DNA of 64,000 nt from SAR202 cluster bacterium (lineage in GTDB: Bacteria > Chloroflexota > Dehalococcoidia > Lucifugimonadales > UBA826): NCBI GenBank assembly GCA_009392815.1, contig VFFS01000055.1:1-64000 (forward strand). Direction: 5' to 3'. A model generated the notes under the pieces. The model was not told where the DNA came from. It searched no databases and saw only the letters and a program-made list of their open reading frames with translations. Below, piece after piece: positions 9,628 through 20,574 of this stretch. The translations under genes and the position numbers were made by a program. Position 1 is the first letter of the stretch; each line of letters opens with the position of its first letter.

Positions 9628-10935
9628 TTAAAACTCAAACCTGTAGCTTGGCAGTGATGTCAGAAAAGCTTCTTCTAAGTAATCTCGTAATTCGGACACT
9701 TCAACCTTGTCAATAACCTCTCCGGCAAAGCCATAGATCAGGAGCTTACTAGCAGTCTCTAAGTCAATCCCCCTGCTTCTCATATAAAAGAGAGTGTCAG
9801 CGTCTACGTTACCAGCTGTTGCTCCATGCGCGCATTTAACATCATCAGCATAAATAAACAATGCAGGTTTACTATCGACTTCTGCATCAGGGGACAAAAT
9901 CAAATTTTTGTCTGACTGTACCGAATCCGTTTTTTGAGCAATTTTTCTAACAAGGACAGTCCCACCAAAAACGGCCCTAGATTTGCCATCCAAAATACCC
10001 TTATAGAATAAATTGCTTGTACCATGTGGCTGTGCATGGTCAATGTTAATAAAATTGTCCATATGCTGATCGCCGCTGGTGAAATATAATCCCTGAAGAT
10101 CGCAGGAAGCGTACTCCCCATCAATCAAAACATTAAGATCATAGCGACCTATATTCGCTCCCTTGAAAAAAGAACGGGAGTTAAAAACGCTATTGTCGGA
10201 CAAATTTACCCTGCCATAACCAACGTCAAACGTGTGCTCTGACTCCGACAGTAGCCTGTAATGATTGACTTCGGCATCTTCTCCTACAAATATCTCAGAT
10301 ACAGAGTTTGTTAGGCTATAATCTCCGCCTCCTCCGACGTAGTTTTCTATGACAGATACTGAACTCCCTCGGTCAGCTTTTACAAAAATACGAGGATGTG
10401 ACACCACCCCTGGAGTCCCATCTGAATAAAATACCAGGTTTATAGGTGATTTAACCTTTTTCCCTTCCTCAACTCTCAGTACTATTCCGTCCTGAAGAAA
10501 AGAGGTGTTTAAAGCAGCAAACCCATCGTCACTTATATCAATAAGAGAGCCCAGCTCATCAACTGGAGTATCTTTTTGATCTAATTCTGCCAGAGTAGAC
10601 ATGTCCAACTCATCTGACGAATCAGATAAGTCTTTCCTGAAATGACCGTTAACAAAAACAACATTAGTCCAATCGGCACTCCAAGGAGATACGGACTTAA
10701 TTACGTTAATAGGAGTATTACTGGAACCTGCCAGTTTAAAAGGAAGTCTAGCAATAGGAGCTACGTTAGTGTACTTCCATTTCTCATTTCCTTTCCTGGC
10801 AATCGGAAGGCCAATATCTGTAAACGTCTCCATCGCACGACCACGGATTTCTGTAATCCAATTGTCCTTATTGGAGCCTTGCAGTTTCTGGAAGTCGGAT
10901 GAGTAATGATCCAGTTCAGCAACGTTACGAACCAT
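9628..10935 (-). CDS. sufD: Fe-S assembly protein SufD
   Basis: C-terminal SufBD motif DVKCAHGATAGNVDADTLFYMRSRGI. Confidence 0.94.
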   Translation of the reverse strand: MVRNVAELDHYSSDFQKLQGSNKDNWITEIRGRAMETFTDIGLPIARKGNEKWKYTNVAPIARLPFKLAGSSNTPINVIKSVSPWSADWTNVVFVNGHFRKDLSDSSDELDMSTLAELDQKDTPVDELGSLIDISDDGFAALNTSFLQDGIVLRVEEGKKVKSPINLVFYSDGTPGVVSHPRIFVKADRGSSVSVIENYVGGGGDYSLTNSVSEIFVGEDAEVNHYRLLSESEHTFDVGYGRVNLSDNSVFNSRSFFKGANIGRYDLNVLIDGEYASCDLQGLYFTSGDQHMDNFINIDHAQPHGTSNLFYKGILDGKSRAVFGGTVLVRKIAQKTDSVQSDKNLILSPDAEVDSKPALFIYADDVKCAHGATAGNVDADTLFYMRSRGIDLETASKLLIYGFAGEVIDKVEVSELRDYLEEAFLTSLPSYRFEF

Positions 10936-10941
10936 TAAAAA

Positions 10942-11715
10942 CTAAACCTTTGTCCCTGAAGATTCTCTAATCCATTCATACCCTTTTTGCTCAAGTTCTA
11001 GCGCAAGCTCTGCATCTCCAGATTTAACTATCCTCCCATCAACCAAAACATGAACAAAGTCCGGAGATATATAATCTAGAATCCGCTGGTAATGTGTAAC
11101 AAGTAGAACAGACTTTTGTGGGCCTCTAAAGTTATTAACTCCTTCTGACACAATCCTCAAAGCATCTATATCAAGACCTGAATCTGTTTCATCCAGCAAA
11201 GCTAATTTAGGGTCTAATAAAGCCAATTGGAGAATCTCGTTCCTTTTCTTTTCACCACCAGAAAAGCCTTCGTTTACTGATCTCTTGACAAGGTCTGGAT
11301 CCATCTCTACCAGCTGCCGCTTTTCCTCCAAGAGTTTATCGAAATCCCGAACACCCATCTCCTCTTCACCATTTTCTTTTCGTATAGCATCTACAGCTGA
11401 CTTCAGAAACTGCCACGTACGTACACCTGGAAGTTCCACTGGATATTGAAAAGCTAGAAATATTCCTGACCTTGCCCTAATTTCAGGCTCGGTTGAAAGG
11501 ATATTAACTCCTTCATAGATTATCTCCCCATCCGTTACCGTATATCCAGGCCTACCCGCAATAACATTAGCTAAAGTGCTCTTACCTGAGCCATTAGGGC
11601 CCATAATTGCATGTACCTCACCCACACCAATTTCTAGGTCAATCCCGTTGAGAATTTCAGTATCTTCAACGGAGGCGTGCAAATTTTTTATTTCAAGAAG
11701 ATTATTTTTGCTCAT
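10942..11715 (-). CDS. sufC: Fe-S assembly ATPase SufC
   Basis: Walker A GPNGSGKSTLA, SGGEKKRNEILQLALLDPKLALLDETDSGLDIDAL. Confidence 0.96.
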   Translation of the reverse strand: MSKNNLLEIKNLHASVEDTEILNGIDLEIGVGEVHAIMGPNGSGKSTLANVIAGRPGYTVTDGEIIYEGVNILSTEPEIRARSGIFLAFQYPVELPGVRTWQFLKSAVDAIRKENGEEEMGVRDFDKLLEEKRQLVEMDPDLVKRSVNEGFSGGEKKRNEILQLALLDPKLALLDETDSGLDIDALRIVSEGVNNFRGPQKSVLLVTHYQRILDYISPDFVHVLVDGRIVKSGDAELALELEQKGYEWIRESSGTKV

Positions 11716-13179
11716 CTATCCAACTGTACCTTCCAAACTAACCCGAAGTAACTGTGATGCTTCCATGGCAAATTCAAATGGCAGTTCCTTAAATATGCCG
11801 CGGCAAAACCCATTAATAATCATGTAATTTGCTTCTTCCAAGTCAATACCTCTTTGTTGCAAATAAAACAACTGATCATCATTGACTTTAGAGGTGGTTG
11901 CCTCATGACCCATTTGAGCGGAAGGATTACGAACTTCTATATACGGAACGGTATGGGCTCCACATTCATCTCCAATTAACAGGGAATCACATTGAGTGAA
12001 ATTTCTAGCATTGTCTGCATTAGGCAGAATTGACACTTGACCTCTATAAGTATTCTCAGCCTTGCCAGCCGAGATACCCTTGGCAATAATCGTGCTTCGG
12101 GTATTTTTTCCGATATGAATCATCTTCGTACCCGTGTCAGCCTGTTGGTGATTATTAACAAGCGCAACGGAATAAAACTCTCCAACAGAGTTGTCCCCCT
12201 GAAGAATCACACTAGGATACTTCCAAGTAATGGCTGAACCAGTTTCTACTTGAGTCCAAGATATCTTGGAATTTTCTCCTCTGGCAGCACCACGCTTCGT
12301 CACAAAGTTAAATACCCCACCATTACCGTCCTTATCGCCAGGATACCAATTCTGTAACGTGGAATATTTAATTTCCGCATCTTTAAGAGCTACTAACTCA
12401 ACCACCGCAGCATGAAGTTGGTGAGTCTTCCTCATCGGAGCCGTACAACCTTCTAAGTAGCTTACGTAACTACCCTCATCGGCAATTATCAAAGTACGTT
12501 CAAATTGACCGCTATCGACCTCATTGATCCTGAAATAAGTCATCAATTCTATGGGGCAACGTACCCCCGGGGGAACGTAACAAAAGGAACCATCACTGAA
12601 CACAGCAGAGTTCAAGGTGGCATAGAAATTGTCACTGTAGGGTACTACCGAGCCAAGATATTTCTGCACCAACTCAGGATATTTTTGAACTGCCTCACTA
12701 ATGGGGCAGAAAATGACTCCAGCCTCCTCCAGCATATCTTGATAAGTAGTGGCAACTGAAACACTGTCAAGAACAGCATCAACAGCGACCCCTGTGAGTT
12801 TTTTCTGCTCCTCCAATGGAATGCCTAATTTGTCAAAAGCCTCTATAAGCTCTGGATCAACCTCATCCAGACTTTCAGGAGCATCATCTTTCGACTTAGG
12901 AGCTGAATAATAGATAATGTCTTGGAAATCTATTTCTTCAAATTTAACCTTGGCCCATTTGGGTGATGCATCCTCTCCCTGCTTCTTCCAATGGGAAAAG
13001 GCTTTAAGTCTCCACTCAAGCATCCAATCAGGTTCATTTTTTTTTGCAGAAATAAACCGAACTATATCTTCATTAAGTCCTCTAGGGGCATTGTCGGATT
13101 CAATGTCGAACTCAAAACCCCACTTATATTGTTTTTCCTCGACGCCTGTCTGGCGGGAAATGACCTTTTGTTCGGTCAT
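11716..13179 (-). CDS. sufB: Fe-S assembly protein SufB
   Basis: [54 protein letters not shown]. Confidence 0.97.
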   Translation of the reverse strand: MTEQKVISRQTGVEEKQYKWGFEFDIESDNAPRGLNEDIVRFISAKKNEPDWMLEWRLKAFSHWKKQGEDASPKWAKVKFEEIDFQDIIYYSAPKSKDDAPESLDEVDPELIEAFDKLGIPLEEQKKLTGVAVDAVLDSVSVATTYQDMLEEAGVIFCPISEAVQKYPELVQKYLGSVVPYSDNFYATLNSAVFSDGSFCYVPPGVRCPIELMTYFRINEVDSGQFERTLIIADEGSYVSYLEGCTAPMRKTHQLHAAVVELVALKDAEIKYSTLQNWYPGDKDGNGGVFNFVTKRGAARGENSKISWTQVETGSAITWKYPSVILQGDNSVGEFYSVALVNNHQQADTGTKMIHIGKNTRSTIIAKGISAGKAENTYRGQVSILPNADNARNFTQCDSLLIGDECGAHTVPYIEVRNPSAQMGHEATTSKVNDDQLFYLQQRGIDLEEANYMIINGFCRGIFKELPFEFAMEASQLLRVSLEGTVG

Positions 13180-13385
13180 AGGGCGTTATTCTCCTTCTTC
13201 TATCAAAATATCCAACAATTCGAGCAATCAATCGATTTGAAACAACAGTCTGGACTGCTATAACCGCAATATTAAAACGCCATACACAAATCGATAAGGT
13301 TCAATAGTTCTTGAGTTAATCGGTCAACAATAACAGGTAAAATATATCATCCTAGCGTAGATAAGGTCAAAAATATGAGCCTAAT

Positions 13386-13868
13386 TTAGGTCTGACCTAA
13401 AACCTGAACAACAACTTCTCGATAACCTATTTGTTGAGCTTTCTCTCCGTCGAGTTCCACCATGAATACCCTTTGCCACTCACCAAGCGCCATTTTACCG
13501 TCAATAACTGGTACAGATTCACTAGAACCGAGTGTCAGGTGTTGGCAGTGGGAGTGTCCGTTGGGACATTCATTATCGTGCATGTGCACAGTCCGAACAT
13601 CGAAGTCATTATGACTATATTTGGCATCAGAAGAAGCTATGCTATCCAACAGATTTCTAAAATCATCTAAAAGAAGTGGTTCATCTTCCTGTATTACTAT
13701 GGCCGCCGTCGTATGCTTTGAAAAAACAACAACAATTCCATTTAGAACGCCTGAAGACTCTATAAACTCCTCAACTTCATCCGTTATGTCAATAAATTCG
13801 GGTGAAGTCTCCGATCTCACTTTTAATGTAATCGTAGAAGTCCTCATGACTGCGTCAAAAACGTTCAT
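13386..13868 (-). CDS. YjbQ/UPF0047 family protein
   Basis: FSKHTTAAIVIQEDEP, LGSSESVPVIDGKMALGEWQRVFMVELDG. Confidence 0.88.
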   Translation of the reverse strand: MNVFDAVMRTSTITLKVRSETSPEFIDITDEVEEFIESSGVLNGIVVVFSKHTTAAIVIQEDEPLLLDDFRNLLDSIASSDAKYSHNDFDVRTVHMHDNECPNGHSHCQHLTLGSSESVPVIDGKMALGEWQRVFMVELDGEKAQQIGYREVVVQVLGQT

Positions 13869-13942
13869 AACCTATCTCTAATTATGTCCCTATATAAATT
13901 AATGCAAGAAGAATAATCTTCGCTTCGGATTATCACTATTTT

Positions 13943-13961
13943 AGCTGTCAAATTGACAGCT
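13943..13961. promoter_or_regulatory. Perfect 9-bp inverted repeat AGCTGTCAA-a-TTGACAGCT (candidate operator)
   Basis: Direct reading; about 75 nt upstream of the yjbQ-like start. Confidence 0.45.
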
Positions 13962-14038
13962 TAGTACCATTCTAACCCTTTTTGGGCAACGGTTCACACT
14001 TTTTTATCACATAGTCTTTTTCTACATCAAAACGAACA

Positions 14039-14791
14039 TTATTCATGAAGCGAGAGCGCATTTATCCTGGTTAAGACCTGATCCATCCTAGTGGATGCGG
14101 TTCTCACTCCGAGACGAAATTTGATGTAATCAAATATACCTACTGGAGTTATAACCCTTTTCGATTTAGCACTTCGGGTACTAGAGCCTGCTCGATATCT
14201 GGACAGCGAAAAATTACTGGACTCTTGTGACGTTATCCCTCTGATTATTGCGAACGGTATAGACATTTCTGAACAAGCTAATGCGATATAAGAAGCGTCC
14301 TGATCCATTGCGTCGACCCCTAATCTTCTACCCAACCATGCTCTCATATTGGAGTTTGTTGCTATATGTGGTGCAGTTACCATAGATCCTGTAAACAATT
14401 TTCTTTCGCTCTCATCAATGTGCCTGAAAAGCATTTCCATAGGCTCCAATTTGGCAATCTTAAGTTCACCCACCGAACTAGGAGACCACAAAGCCATATC
14501 TCCCTCAAGCTTCCTAAGACGTTCACACAACATGACACTCCCTATTCTGACTGTCTTAACTAAAGCGGCTGCCGTGCCTACAGAGGCAATAAATGTGACT
14601 TCCGACATACCCCCTAGCATCCTGGCACCGCCATATGCCCTCTGTCCGGCAGCACCTGTCATAACGACAAGTTCAGTCAACTCAGTGGATTTGTAAGTTA
14701 TATATCTATCTTTAGAACTTGAAACACTGAAGTGATGTTTTTTTAGAAATCTTCGCACCATTTTTGTGTCTGAAGTTAATATCCCTTTCAT
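14039..14791 (-). CDS. Phosphorylase-superfamily protein (MTA/SAH nucleosidase or HpnG-like)
   Basis: FIASVGTAAAL, MDQDASYIALACSEMSIPFAIIRGITS nucleosidase-like motif (normally ME.A.. then RGISD). Confidence 0.65.
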   Translation of the reverse strand: MKGILTSDTKMVRRFLKKHHFSVSSSKDRYITYKSTELTELVVMTGAAGQRAYGGARMLGGMSEVTFIASVGTAAALVKTVRIGSVMLCERLRKLEGDMALWSPSSVGELKIAKLEPMEMLFRHIDESERKLFTGSMVTAPHIATNSNMRAWLGRRLGVDAMDQDASYIALACSEMSIPFAIIRGITSQESSNFSLSRYRAGSSTRSAKSKRVITPVGIFDYIKFRLGVRTASTRMDQVLTRINALSLHE

Positions 14792-14821
14792 ATCCGTGTT
14801 CCACTTTACTGAATGGGGGAC

Positions 14822-15871
14822 CTAGTACTGCCTTACCGCTAAAAATCGAGCGAGTACTCCAAAATCTAATTGGTGGCTATCAGATAGCCTTGTCTGGGAA
14901 AATAGTTTCAATGCCTTCCCCTCATACTCATATGCTAGTTTCTGGGCGTAATCTCTAGTGCCGGCCTGCTCCATAATCTCCAAAACTGCCGCAACCTCTT
15001 GCTCTCCTGGATGTTCTAGGGAATAAATCTCCCGCAACAATTCTTTACCTTTTTTATCGGCTTTATCCATAGCGTGAACGATGGGAAGAGAATTCTTTTT
15101 CCTCAAAATATCTATCCCTACTGGTTTGCCAGTTGACTTTTCCTCACCCCATATGCCGAGAATGTCATCCCTTATCTGGAAAACAAACCCCAAGGAAGTT
15201 CCTGTCTTTCGAAAAGTTTCTAGTGTCGCCAAATTTTCAGTACCCATTGCAGCACCTAATTGAAGAGAACAGCGAATTAATGCACCAGTCTTTCTCGATA
15301 TCATAGCCATGTACTGATCCAAAGTTATATCGATTCTCCCCTCAAAAGATATGTCCATATATTGACCTTCAATCATCTCGAGACAGGCTTCCGTCAAAAG
15401 TTCTACTCCTTTCACTACCCGTTCTGCATCCTTACCTTCATCAATTTTCATCATCTCCATAGAACGATCCGCAACTATTCTCAAAACGTTTCCAGCCACT
15501 AGGGCTTTATTTATTCCCCACAATGTCCAGAGAGTTGGTCTGTGATGTCTGGTCTCATCAAAATCTTCAATTTCATCATGAATCAACGAAAAATTGTGTA
15601 TCAGCTCTAGGGATGCAGCAGCCGGTAAGGCATGCCTAATTTGCCCTCCCACCGCTTCGCAGGCAAACAAGCACAGGGATGGTCGTAGTGACTTCCCCAT
15701 CGCCCCGTCAACAGGATTCCCATCTTTATCAGACCATCCCATGCAGTACCTAAGCATGTCATAAACAGGTAAAAAATCCTGACTTAATCTCTTCTTAAGG
15801 GTAGTTACAATGATGTCTCGGTATCTAACTAGCATCTCAGGGGCAGGTATAGATTTTTCTTTATGTTGCAA
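14822..15871 (-). CDS. Polyprenyl (geranylgeranyl/farnesyl) diphosphate synthase family
   Basis: FARM region LIHDEIEDFDETRHHRPTLW; SARM QIRDDILGIWGEEKSTGKPVGID. Confidence 0.92.
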   Translation of the reverse strand: MQHKEKSIPAPEMLVRYRDIIVTTLKKRLSQDFLPVYDMLRYCMGWSDKDGNPVDGAMGKSLRPSLCLFACEAVGGQIRHALPAAASLELIHNFSLIHDEIEDFDETRHHRPTLWTLWGINKALVAGNVLRIVADRSMEMMKIDEGKDAERVVKGVELLTEACLEMIEGQYMDISFEGRIDITLDQYMAMISRKTGALIRCSLQLGAAMGTENLATLETFRKTGTSLGFVFQIRDDILGIWGEEKSTGKPVGIDILRKKNSLPIVHAMDKADKKGKELLREIYSLEHPGEQEVAAVLEIMEQAGTRDYAQKLAYEYEGKALKLFSQTRLSDSHQLDFGVLARFLAVRQY

Positions 15872-15989
15872 TGTTCGAGAAGACCCACACGGTATAATTA
15901 TTATGGACTGGTATACCTGATTTTCTAAAGGATACTAGATAGGACCTAACTAGTCACAACATCTAACTTAACTAGTGGAGCATTTTTAC

Positions 15990-16019
15990 TTGCTAGCCGA
16001 TCGGACCCTGTGCTATATT
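15990..16019 (+). promoter_or_regulatory. Candidate sigma70-type promoter for the nuo operon (TTGCTA-18-TATATT)
   Basis: -35-like 15990-15995 and -10-like 16014-16019, about 80 bp upstream of nuoA. Confidence 0.35.
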
Positions 16020-16101
16020 TTCGACTCATAACTGCCCATCGTTTGGGGATTGGGTAAGGAACATTTTAGCCTCCAACTATATGCAATAAACTGCAGGGAA
16101 T

Positions 16102-16497
16102 ATGCTCGACGAATACTTCAGACAGTACGGCGTAATCGCGATATTTGCAGCGTTAGCAGTTGCTGTACCAGCAGGGATGCTAATAATATCGTGGCTTTTA
16201 TCAGTATTGAAGATAAGGCCTAACAACCCATCCACAGTAAAAAACAGTATCTATGAGTGCGGTTTTGAAACAATCACCGAAAGATGGAGTAATTTCAATT
16301 TTCGGTACTATAGCATCGCTCTTCTTTTCGTAATTTTTGATGTTGAGGTCGTATTTTTATTCCCTTGGGCTGCTAGTTTTGGGACCATGTCGGTACAATT
16401 CGGAGCATACGTTTTCATCGAAATGGCGATTTTCATCGGGATACTAATATTGGGCTGGCTTTATGCATGGAAAAAGGGGTCATTAGAGTGGAGTTGA
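16102..16497 (+). CDS. nuoA: NADH-quinone oxidoreductase subunit A
   Basis: [40 protein letters not shown]. Confidence 0.95.
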   Translation: MLDEYFRQYGVIAIFAALAVAVPAGMLIISWLLSVLKIRPNNPSTVKNSIYECGFETITERWSNFNFRYYSIALLFVIFDVEVVFLFPWAASFGTMSVQFGAYVFIEMAIFIGILILGWLYAWKKGSLEWS

Positions 16498-17120
16498 ACA
16501 CTTCTGAAACGATAGAAGAATCCTCGGGACTTATACCGCTACACGACACGACTTGGGGGTTGGATCAGCAAGAGGGCGAATACGTTAATCATCTCAAGTC
16601 AACCCATCTGGAGGCACTCACAGAACCTATCATAGAGGTGCCAGATGATCTGCAGAGAAACATTGCCGTTACATCGGTAGATGCCATCATAGGATGGGGA
16701 AGAAAGTCGGCAGTATGGCCCCTTACATTTGGATTAGCCTGCTGCGCGTTTGAGATGATTGCCAGTGCAATGTCTAGATTTGATCTCTCACGCTTCGGCA
16801 TGGAAGTGTTTAGACCATCACCAAGACAGGCAGATTTAATGATAATTGCAGGAACGGTCACCTGGAAAATGGCTCCTGCCATCGAAAGGGTTTACGAACA
16901 GATGGCTGAACCAAGATGGGTAATTTCGATGGGAGTATGTGCCACAAGTGGTGGGCCATATTACGGGTCTTATAGCGTTGTACCAGGGGTTAACCACATC
17001 ATTCCTGTTGACGTTTATGTTCCTGGCTGTCCTCCAAGACCAGATGCACTACTCTACGGAATCATGCAGCTTCATGAAAAGATAAAAAGATATTCCGTAA
17101 AGACGCAGAATAGATCTTGA
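16467..17120 (+). CDS. nuoB: NADH-quinone oxidoreductase subunit B
   Basis: [36 protein letters not shown]. Confidence 0.95.
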   Translation: MEKGVIRVELNTSETIEESSGLIPLHDTTWGLDQQEGEYVNHLKSTHLEALTEPIIEVPDDLQRNIAVTSVDAIIGWGRKSAVWPLTFGLACCAFEMIASAMSRFDLSRFGMEVFRPSPRQADLMIIAGTVTWKMAPAIERVYEQMAEPRWVISMGVCATSGGPYYGSYSVVPGVNHIIPVDVYVPGCPPRPDALLYGIMQLHEKIKRYSVKTQNRS

Positions 17121-17572
17121 CCAAGATTATAAGTGGAAGTGAATTAGCTTCTTCTCTGGAAAAGAGTCTACCTGGCTCTGTTACTGACAGTAATGAGGTG
17201 GACGTCTGGGTATCACCCGATTCACTGTTTGAAGTATGCGAAGCACTAAAAAATCCCAAAGGGTTAGATTTCTCATACCTTACTTCAATATCCGCCGTAG
17301 ATTACATTGATAGTTTTGAGCTCGTATATCACGTGCTTTCAATGAGAAACAATTACAGTGGTGTCATAAAATGTCGATGTAGTAGTGACGGAAATGGTAG
17401 AGGTGAACCTACTGTTCCATCAGTCACCGGAATCTGGAAAGGCGCGGATCTTCAAGAAAGAGAGATATGGGACCTCATGGGAATAAAATTCGACGGGCAT
17501 CCTAATCTTAAAAGAATCCTCCTTTGGGAAGGTTTCGATGGGCATCCCCTGAGAAAAGACTACCTAGGATAA
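17117..17572 (+). CDS. nuoC: NADH-quinone oxidoreductase subunit C
   Basis: TTG start; [43 protein letters not shown]. Confidence 0.95.
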   Translation: MTKIISGSELASSLEKSLPGSVTDSNEVDVWVSPDSLFEVCEALKNPKGLDFSYLTSISAVDYIDSFELVYHVLSMRNNYSGVIKCRCSSDGNGRGEPTVPSVTGIWKGADLQEREIWDLMGIKFDGHPNLKRILLWEGFDGHPLRKDYLG

Positions 17573-17576
17573 CCAA

Positions 17577-18683
17577 TTGACAGGAATTAGAACGGAACCG
17601 ATCACTATCAATCTAGGGCCTCAGCACCCCAGCACACATGGCGTTTTTAGGTTGCGAGTCACCTTTGATGGTGAGGAGATCATCGACGCCGAACCAGTTT
17701 TTGGATACCTGCATAGGGGAACAGAAAAACTGGCTGAGACCAGGAATTATGTCCAGATAGTGACTCTCACTGACAGAATGGATTATCTAGCCAGTATGTC
17801 AAACAATCTAGCATATGTAAGAACTGTGGAAAAGCTTGCCAATATTGAGGTCCCTGAAAGAGCACAATACATAAGAGTTATCAGTGCCGAACTGCAAAGA
17901 ATCGCTAGCCATCTTATGGCAACTGGGTTTCTGCTAAACGACCTAGGGGCTCTTGCCACTCCACTTGTTTATTGTTTCAGGGAGCGGGAAAGAATCCTTG
18001 ATCTTTTCGAAATGTTATGCGGAGCAAGGATAACCCTAAGCTACATGAGACCTGGGGGCGTTTTTCAAGATGCCCCAGAGGATTTTTGGCCATCTCTGGA
18101 GTCCTTAGTAGGGGATTTGCCACATTATCTGGACGAGCTAGAATCCTTGATAACTTCCAATGAAATTGTCTTAGCAAGAACAAAAAACGTTGGCTTGCTA
18201 ACGGATGAACAAGCAATCGACAACTCGATTTCAGGTCCGAACCTTAGAGCCTCAGGAGTGAAATGGGATTTGCGCAAAGCGGACCCGTATGAAATCTACG
18301 ATCGAGTGAAATTCGATGTCCCCATAGGTGCGATCGGGGATACTTTCGACAGGTATCTAGTCCGGATTTTAGAGATGAGAGAGAGCGTTAAAATTATTGA
18401 ACAATGCTTAGAGCAGATAGCCCCAGGCCCTATAAGAGCAAATACACCTTTTTTCATCAGGCCTCCTGCAGGAGAAGCTTATTCTGCTGTGGAAGGGCCC
18501 AAAGGAGAGCTGGGATTCTATATGGTGAGTGACGGTGGAGTAGCCCCTTATAGGTGCAAAGTAAGAGCGCCATCCTTCATCAACATCACACCTCTCAGGG
18601 ATATGTTGAAGGGCTGGAAAATGGGTGACCTAATTATCATATTTGGATCCATTGATATCGTTTTAGGAGAGGTGGATCGCTGA
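17577..18683 (+). CDS. nuoD: NADH-quinone oxidoreductase subunit D
   Basis: TTG start; NLGPQHPSTHGVFRL, GYLHRGTEKLAE, terminal GSIDIVLGEVDR. Confidence 0.97.
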   Translation: MTGIRTEPITINLGPQHPSTHGVFRLRVTFDGEEIIDAEPVFGYLHRGTEKLAETRNYVQIVTLTDRMDYLASMSNNLAYVRTVEKLANIEVPERAQYIRVISAELQRIASHLMATGFLLNDLGALATPLVYCFRERERILDLFEMLCGARITLSYMRPGGVFQDAPEDFWPSLESLVGDLPHYLDELESLITSNEIVLARTKNVGLLTDEQAIDNSISGPNLRASGVKWDLRKADPYEIYDRVKFDVPIGAIGDTFDRYLVRILEMRESVKIIEQCLEQIAPGPIRANTPFFIRPPAGEAYSAVEGPKGELGFYMVSDGGVAPYRCKVRAPSFINITPLRDMLKGWKMGDLIIIFGSIDIVLGEVDR

Positions 18684-19900
18684 TGAACTATCTCCCTGGA
18701 TTCATAGACTTTTATACCTTGTACGACTTTTGTCTGACGCTTTTTCAGAATTTCGGTTTTGGTGATAATGCGGAATGGCTATCATATTTGACTGCAGGGG
18801 TAATCATTTCGTTCATAGTAATCAACCTGATGATACTCTCAACGGCATTTTACACATGGTTCGAAAGACGAGTCTTAGGGCGCTTTCAAGTAAGACGAGG
18901 CCCTAACAGGAACGGACCTTTTGGCATTTTCCAACCATTCGCTGATGTTGTAAAGCTCATAATGAAAGAAGATACCATCCCTACAGAAGCCGACAGACCC
19001 GTCTTCACATTGGCTCCCATAGCATTGGTCGCCCCTACCTTATTGATCATGACAGTGATACCAATGGGGGAAAGCTCCTTCTTAGGAAGTTTAAATATTG
19101 GAATACTTTTCATTGTGGGTGTCACATCGGTCAACTCCATAGCCATTTTCATGGCTGGATGGGGCTCAAGAAATAAATATGCGATTTTGGGATCAATGCG
19201 TGGCGCAGCTATGCTAATCAGTTATGAGATTCCAATGGCACTTGGAATAACGAGTGTACTACTTATGTCAGGTTCATTGGCTATGACAAGCATAGTGAGC
19301 AGCCAAGATATTTGGTTCATCGTCGTGATGCCATTAGGGTTTTTTGTATTTATGGCAGCTGCGACCGCCGAAATCAGTAGAACGCCTTTCGACCAGATAG
19401 AGGCCGAATCAGAGCTTGGATCCGGATACAATACGGAATTCAGTGGGATAAAATTTGCCATATTGTTCCTAGCAGAATTTATGGCCCCTATTGTCACCGC
19501 CGCCGTCGTAGCAACTTTATTTCTAGGCGGTACAAAAGGATTCGATCCAATCCCTGGTCAAATCTGGTTTGTATTAAAGATGTTTGTGGTAATTTTCGTA
19601 TTGCTGTGGTTTAGAGCAACGTGGCCAAGGCTACGCGTAGATCAAATAATGGGATTCGCATGGAAAGGTTTGTTCGGATTAGGCATATTGAACATATTCA
19701 TTGTTGCCATTGAAATTATGATATTCAGAACAGAAGAAGGAACAGTAGGCACTTCCAATATGTTGATAATGTCTGCCATAAACTGGGTAATAGCAGTTGT
19801 GACACTACTAACGCTCATGCGCATTTATGGTCAAAAGAAATTGGAGAGGCCAATCCCTGTTCCATCTCCTCTTGCAAACATGGGCGTGGAGGCTGACTAG
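18683..19900 (+). CDS. nuoH: NADH-quinone oxidoreductase subunit H
   Basis: YTWFERRVLGRFQVRRGPNRNGPFG, AEISRTPFDQIEAESELGSGYNTEFSG. Confidence 0.97.
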   Translation: MNYLPGFIDFYTLYDFCLTLFQNFGFGDNAEWLSYLTAGVIISFIVINLMILSTAFYTWFERRVLGRFQVRRGPNRNGPFGIFQPFADVVKLIMKEDTIPTEADRPVFTLAPIALVAPTLLIMTVIPMGESSFLGSLNIGILFIVGVTSVNSIAIFMAGWGSRNKYAILGSMRGAAMLISYEIPMALGITSVLLMSGSLAMTSIVSSQDIWFIVVMPLGFFVFMAAATAEISRTPFDQIEAESELGSGYNTEFSGIKFAILFLAEFMAPIVTAAVVATLFLGGTKGFDPIPGQIWFVLKMFVVIFVLLWFRATWPRLRVDQIMGFAWKGLFGLGILNIFIVAIEIMIFRTEEGTVGTSNMLIMSAINWVIAVVTLLTLMRIYGQKKLERPIPVPSPLANMGVEAD

Positions 19901-19902
19901 TT

Positions 19903-20574
19903 ATGTACGGTACAGGAATAATAAAGGGCCTAGGCATCACCATGAAAAACCTGGTGATCCCCTCACGGCAATTCAACATTCACCAATATCCAAATAGAAA
20001 AGCCAGCCCGGCGGACCTAGCGAAACTTGAAGAAAAAAACACTATATCTTTCTTGTTTTCCAATCCCATTAAATCTGTTAAAGCTTTAGTTGGTTTAGTG
20101 ACTATAGAAGAACGTTTGCCACAACATGCAAGATTTAGAGGTGAAGAGTTCGCTTGGTATGACCAAAGATGTACCGGTTGTGCAAGTTGCGCCAAATACT
20201 GTCCACTAGGCATTATAAAAATAGTCACCGATACTAGCGGTGCTAATCTGCAAGAAGGTCAAAGTTACGACATAGAAACTTTTGATATCGATATAGGAAG
20301 ATGTATGTTCTGCGGACTTTGCGTAGAGGCATGCCCCTATGACGCTCTCCACATGGGAAGTGGATTTGAAGAAGGTACCTACCGCAGAAGTGAGCTGGTA
20401 ATTGATGTCGAACGCTTAAGAAAGGCGGATAAAAAACCAAGCACATGGTTTAGGCCTCAACTTACAGACCGTGGACACGATCCTATCAGAGGGTCTCAGG
20501 CGGACTGGGATGAAGTAGGAAGGCATGAGAAACCTACTGGAGACCAGCAGCGCGATAGGTGGGCTAAAAGATGA
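19903..20574 (+). CDS. nuoI: NADH-quinone oxidoreductase subunit I
   Basis: Two 4Fe-4S motifs CTGCASCAKYCP and CMFCGLCVEACPYDAL. Confidence 0.95.
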   Translation: MYGTGIIKGLGITMKNLVIPSRQFNIHQYPNRKASPADLAKLEEKNTISFLFSNPIKSVKALVGLVTIEERLPQHARFRGEEFAWYDQRCTGCASCAKYCPLGIIKIVTDTSGANLQEGQSYDIETFDIDIGRCMFCGLCVEACPYDALHMGSGFEEGTYRRSELVIDVERLRKADKKPSTWFRPQLTDRGHDPIRGSQADWDEVGRHEKPTGDQQRDRWAKR

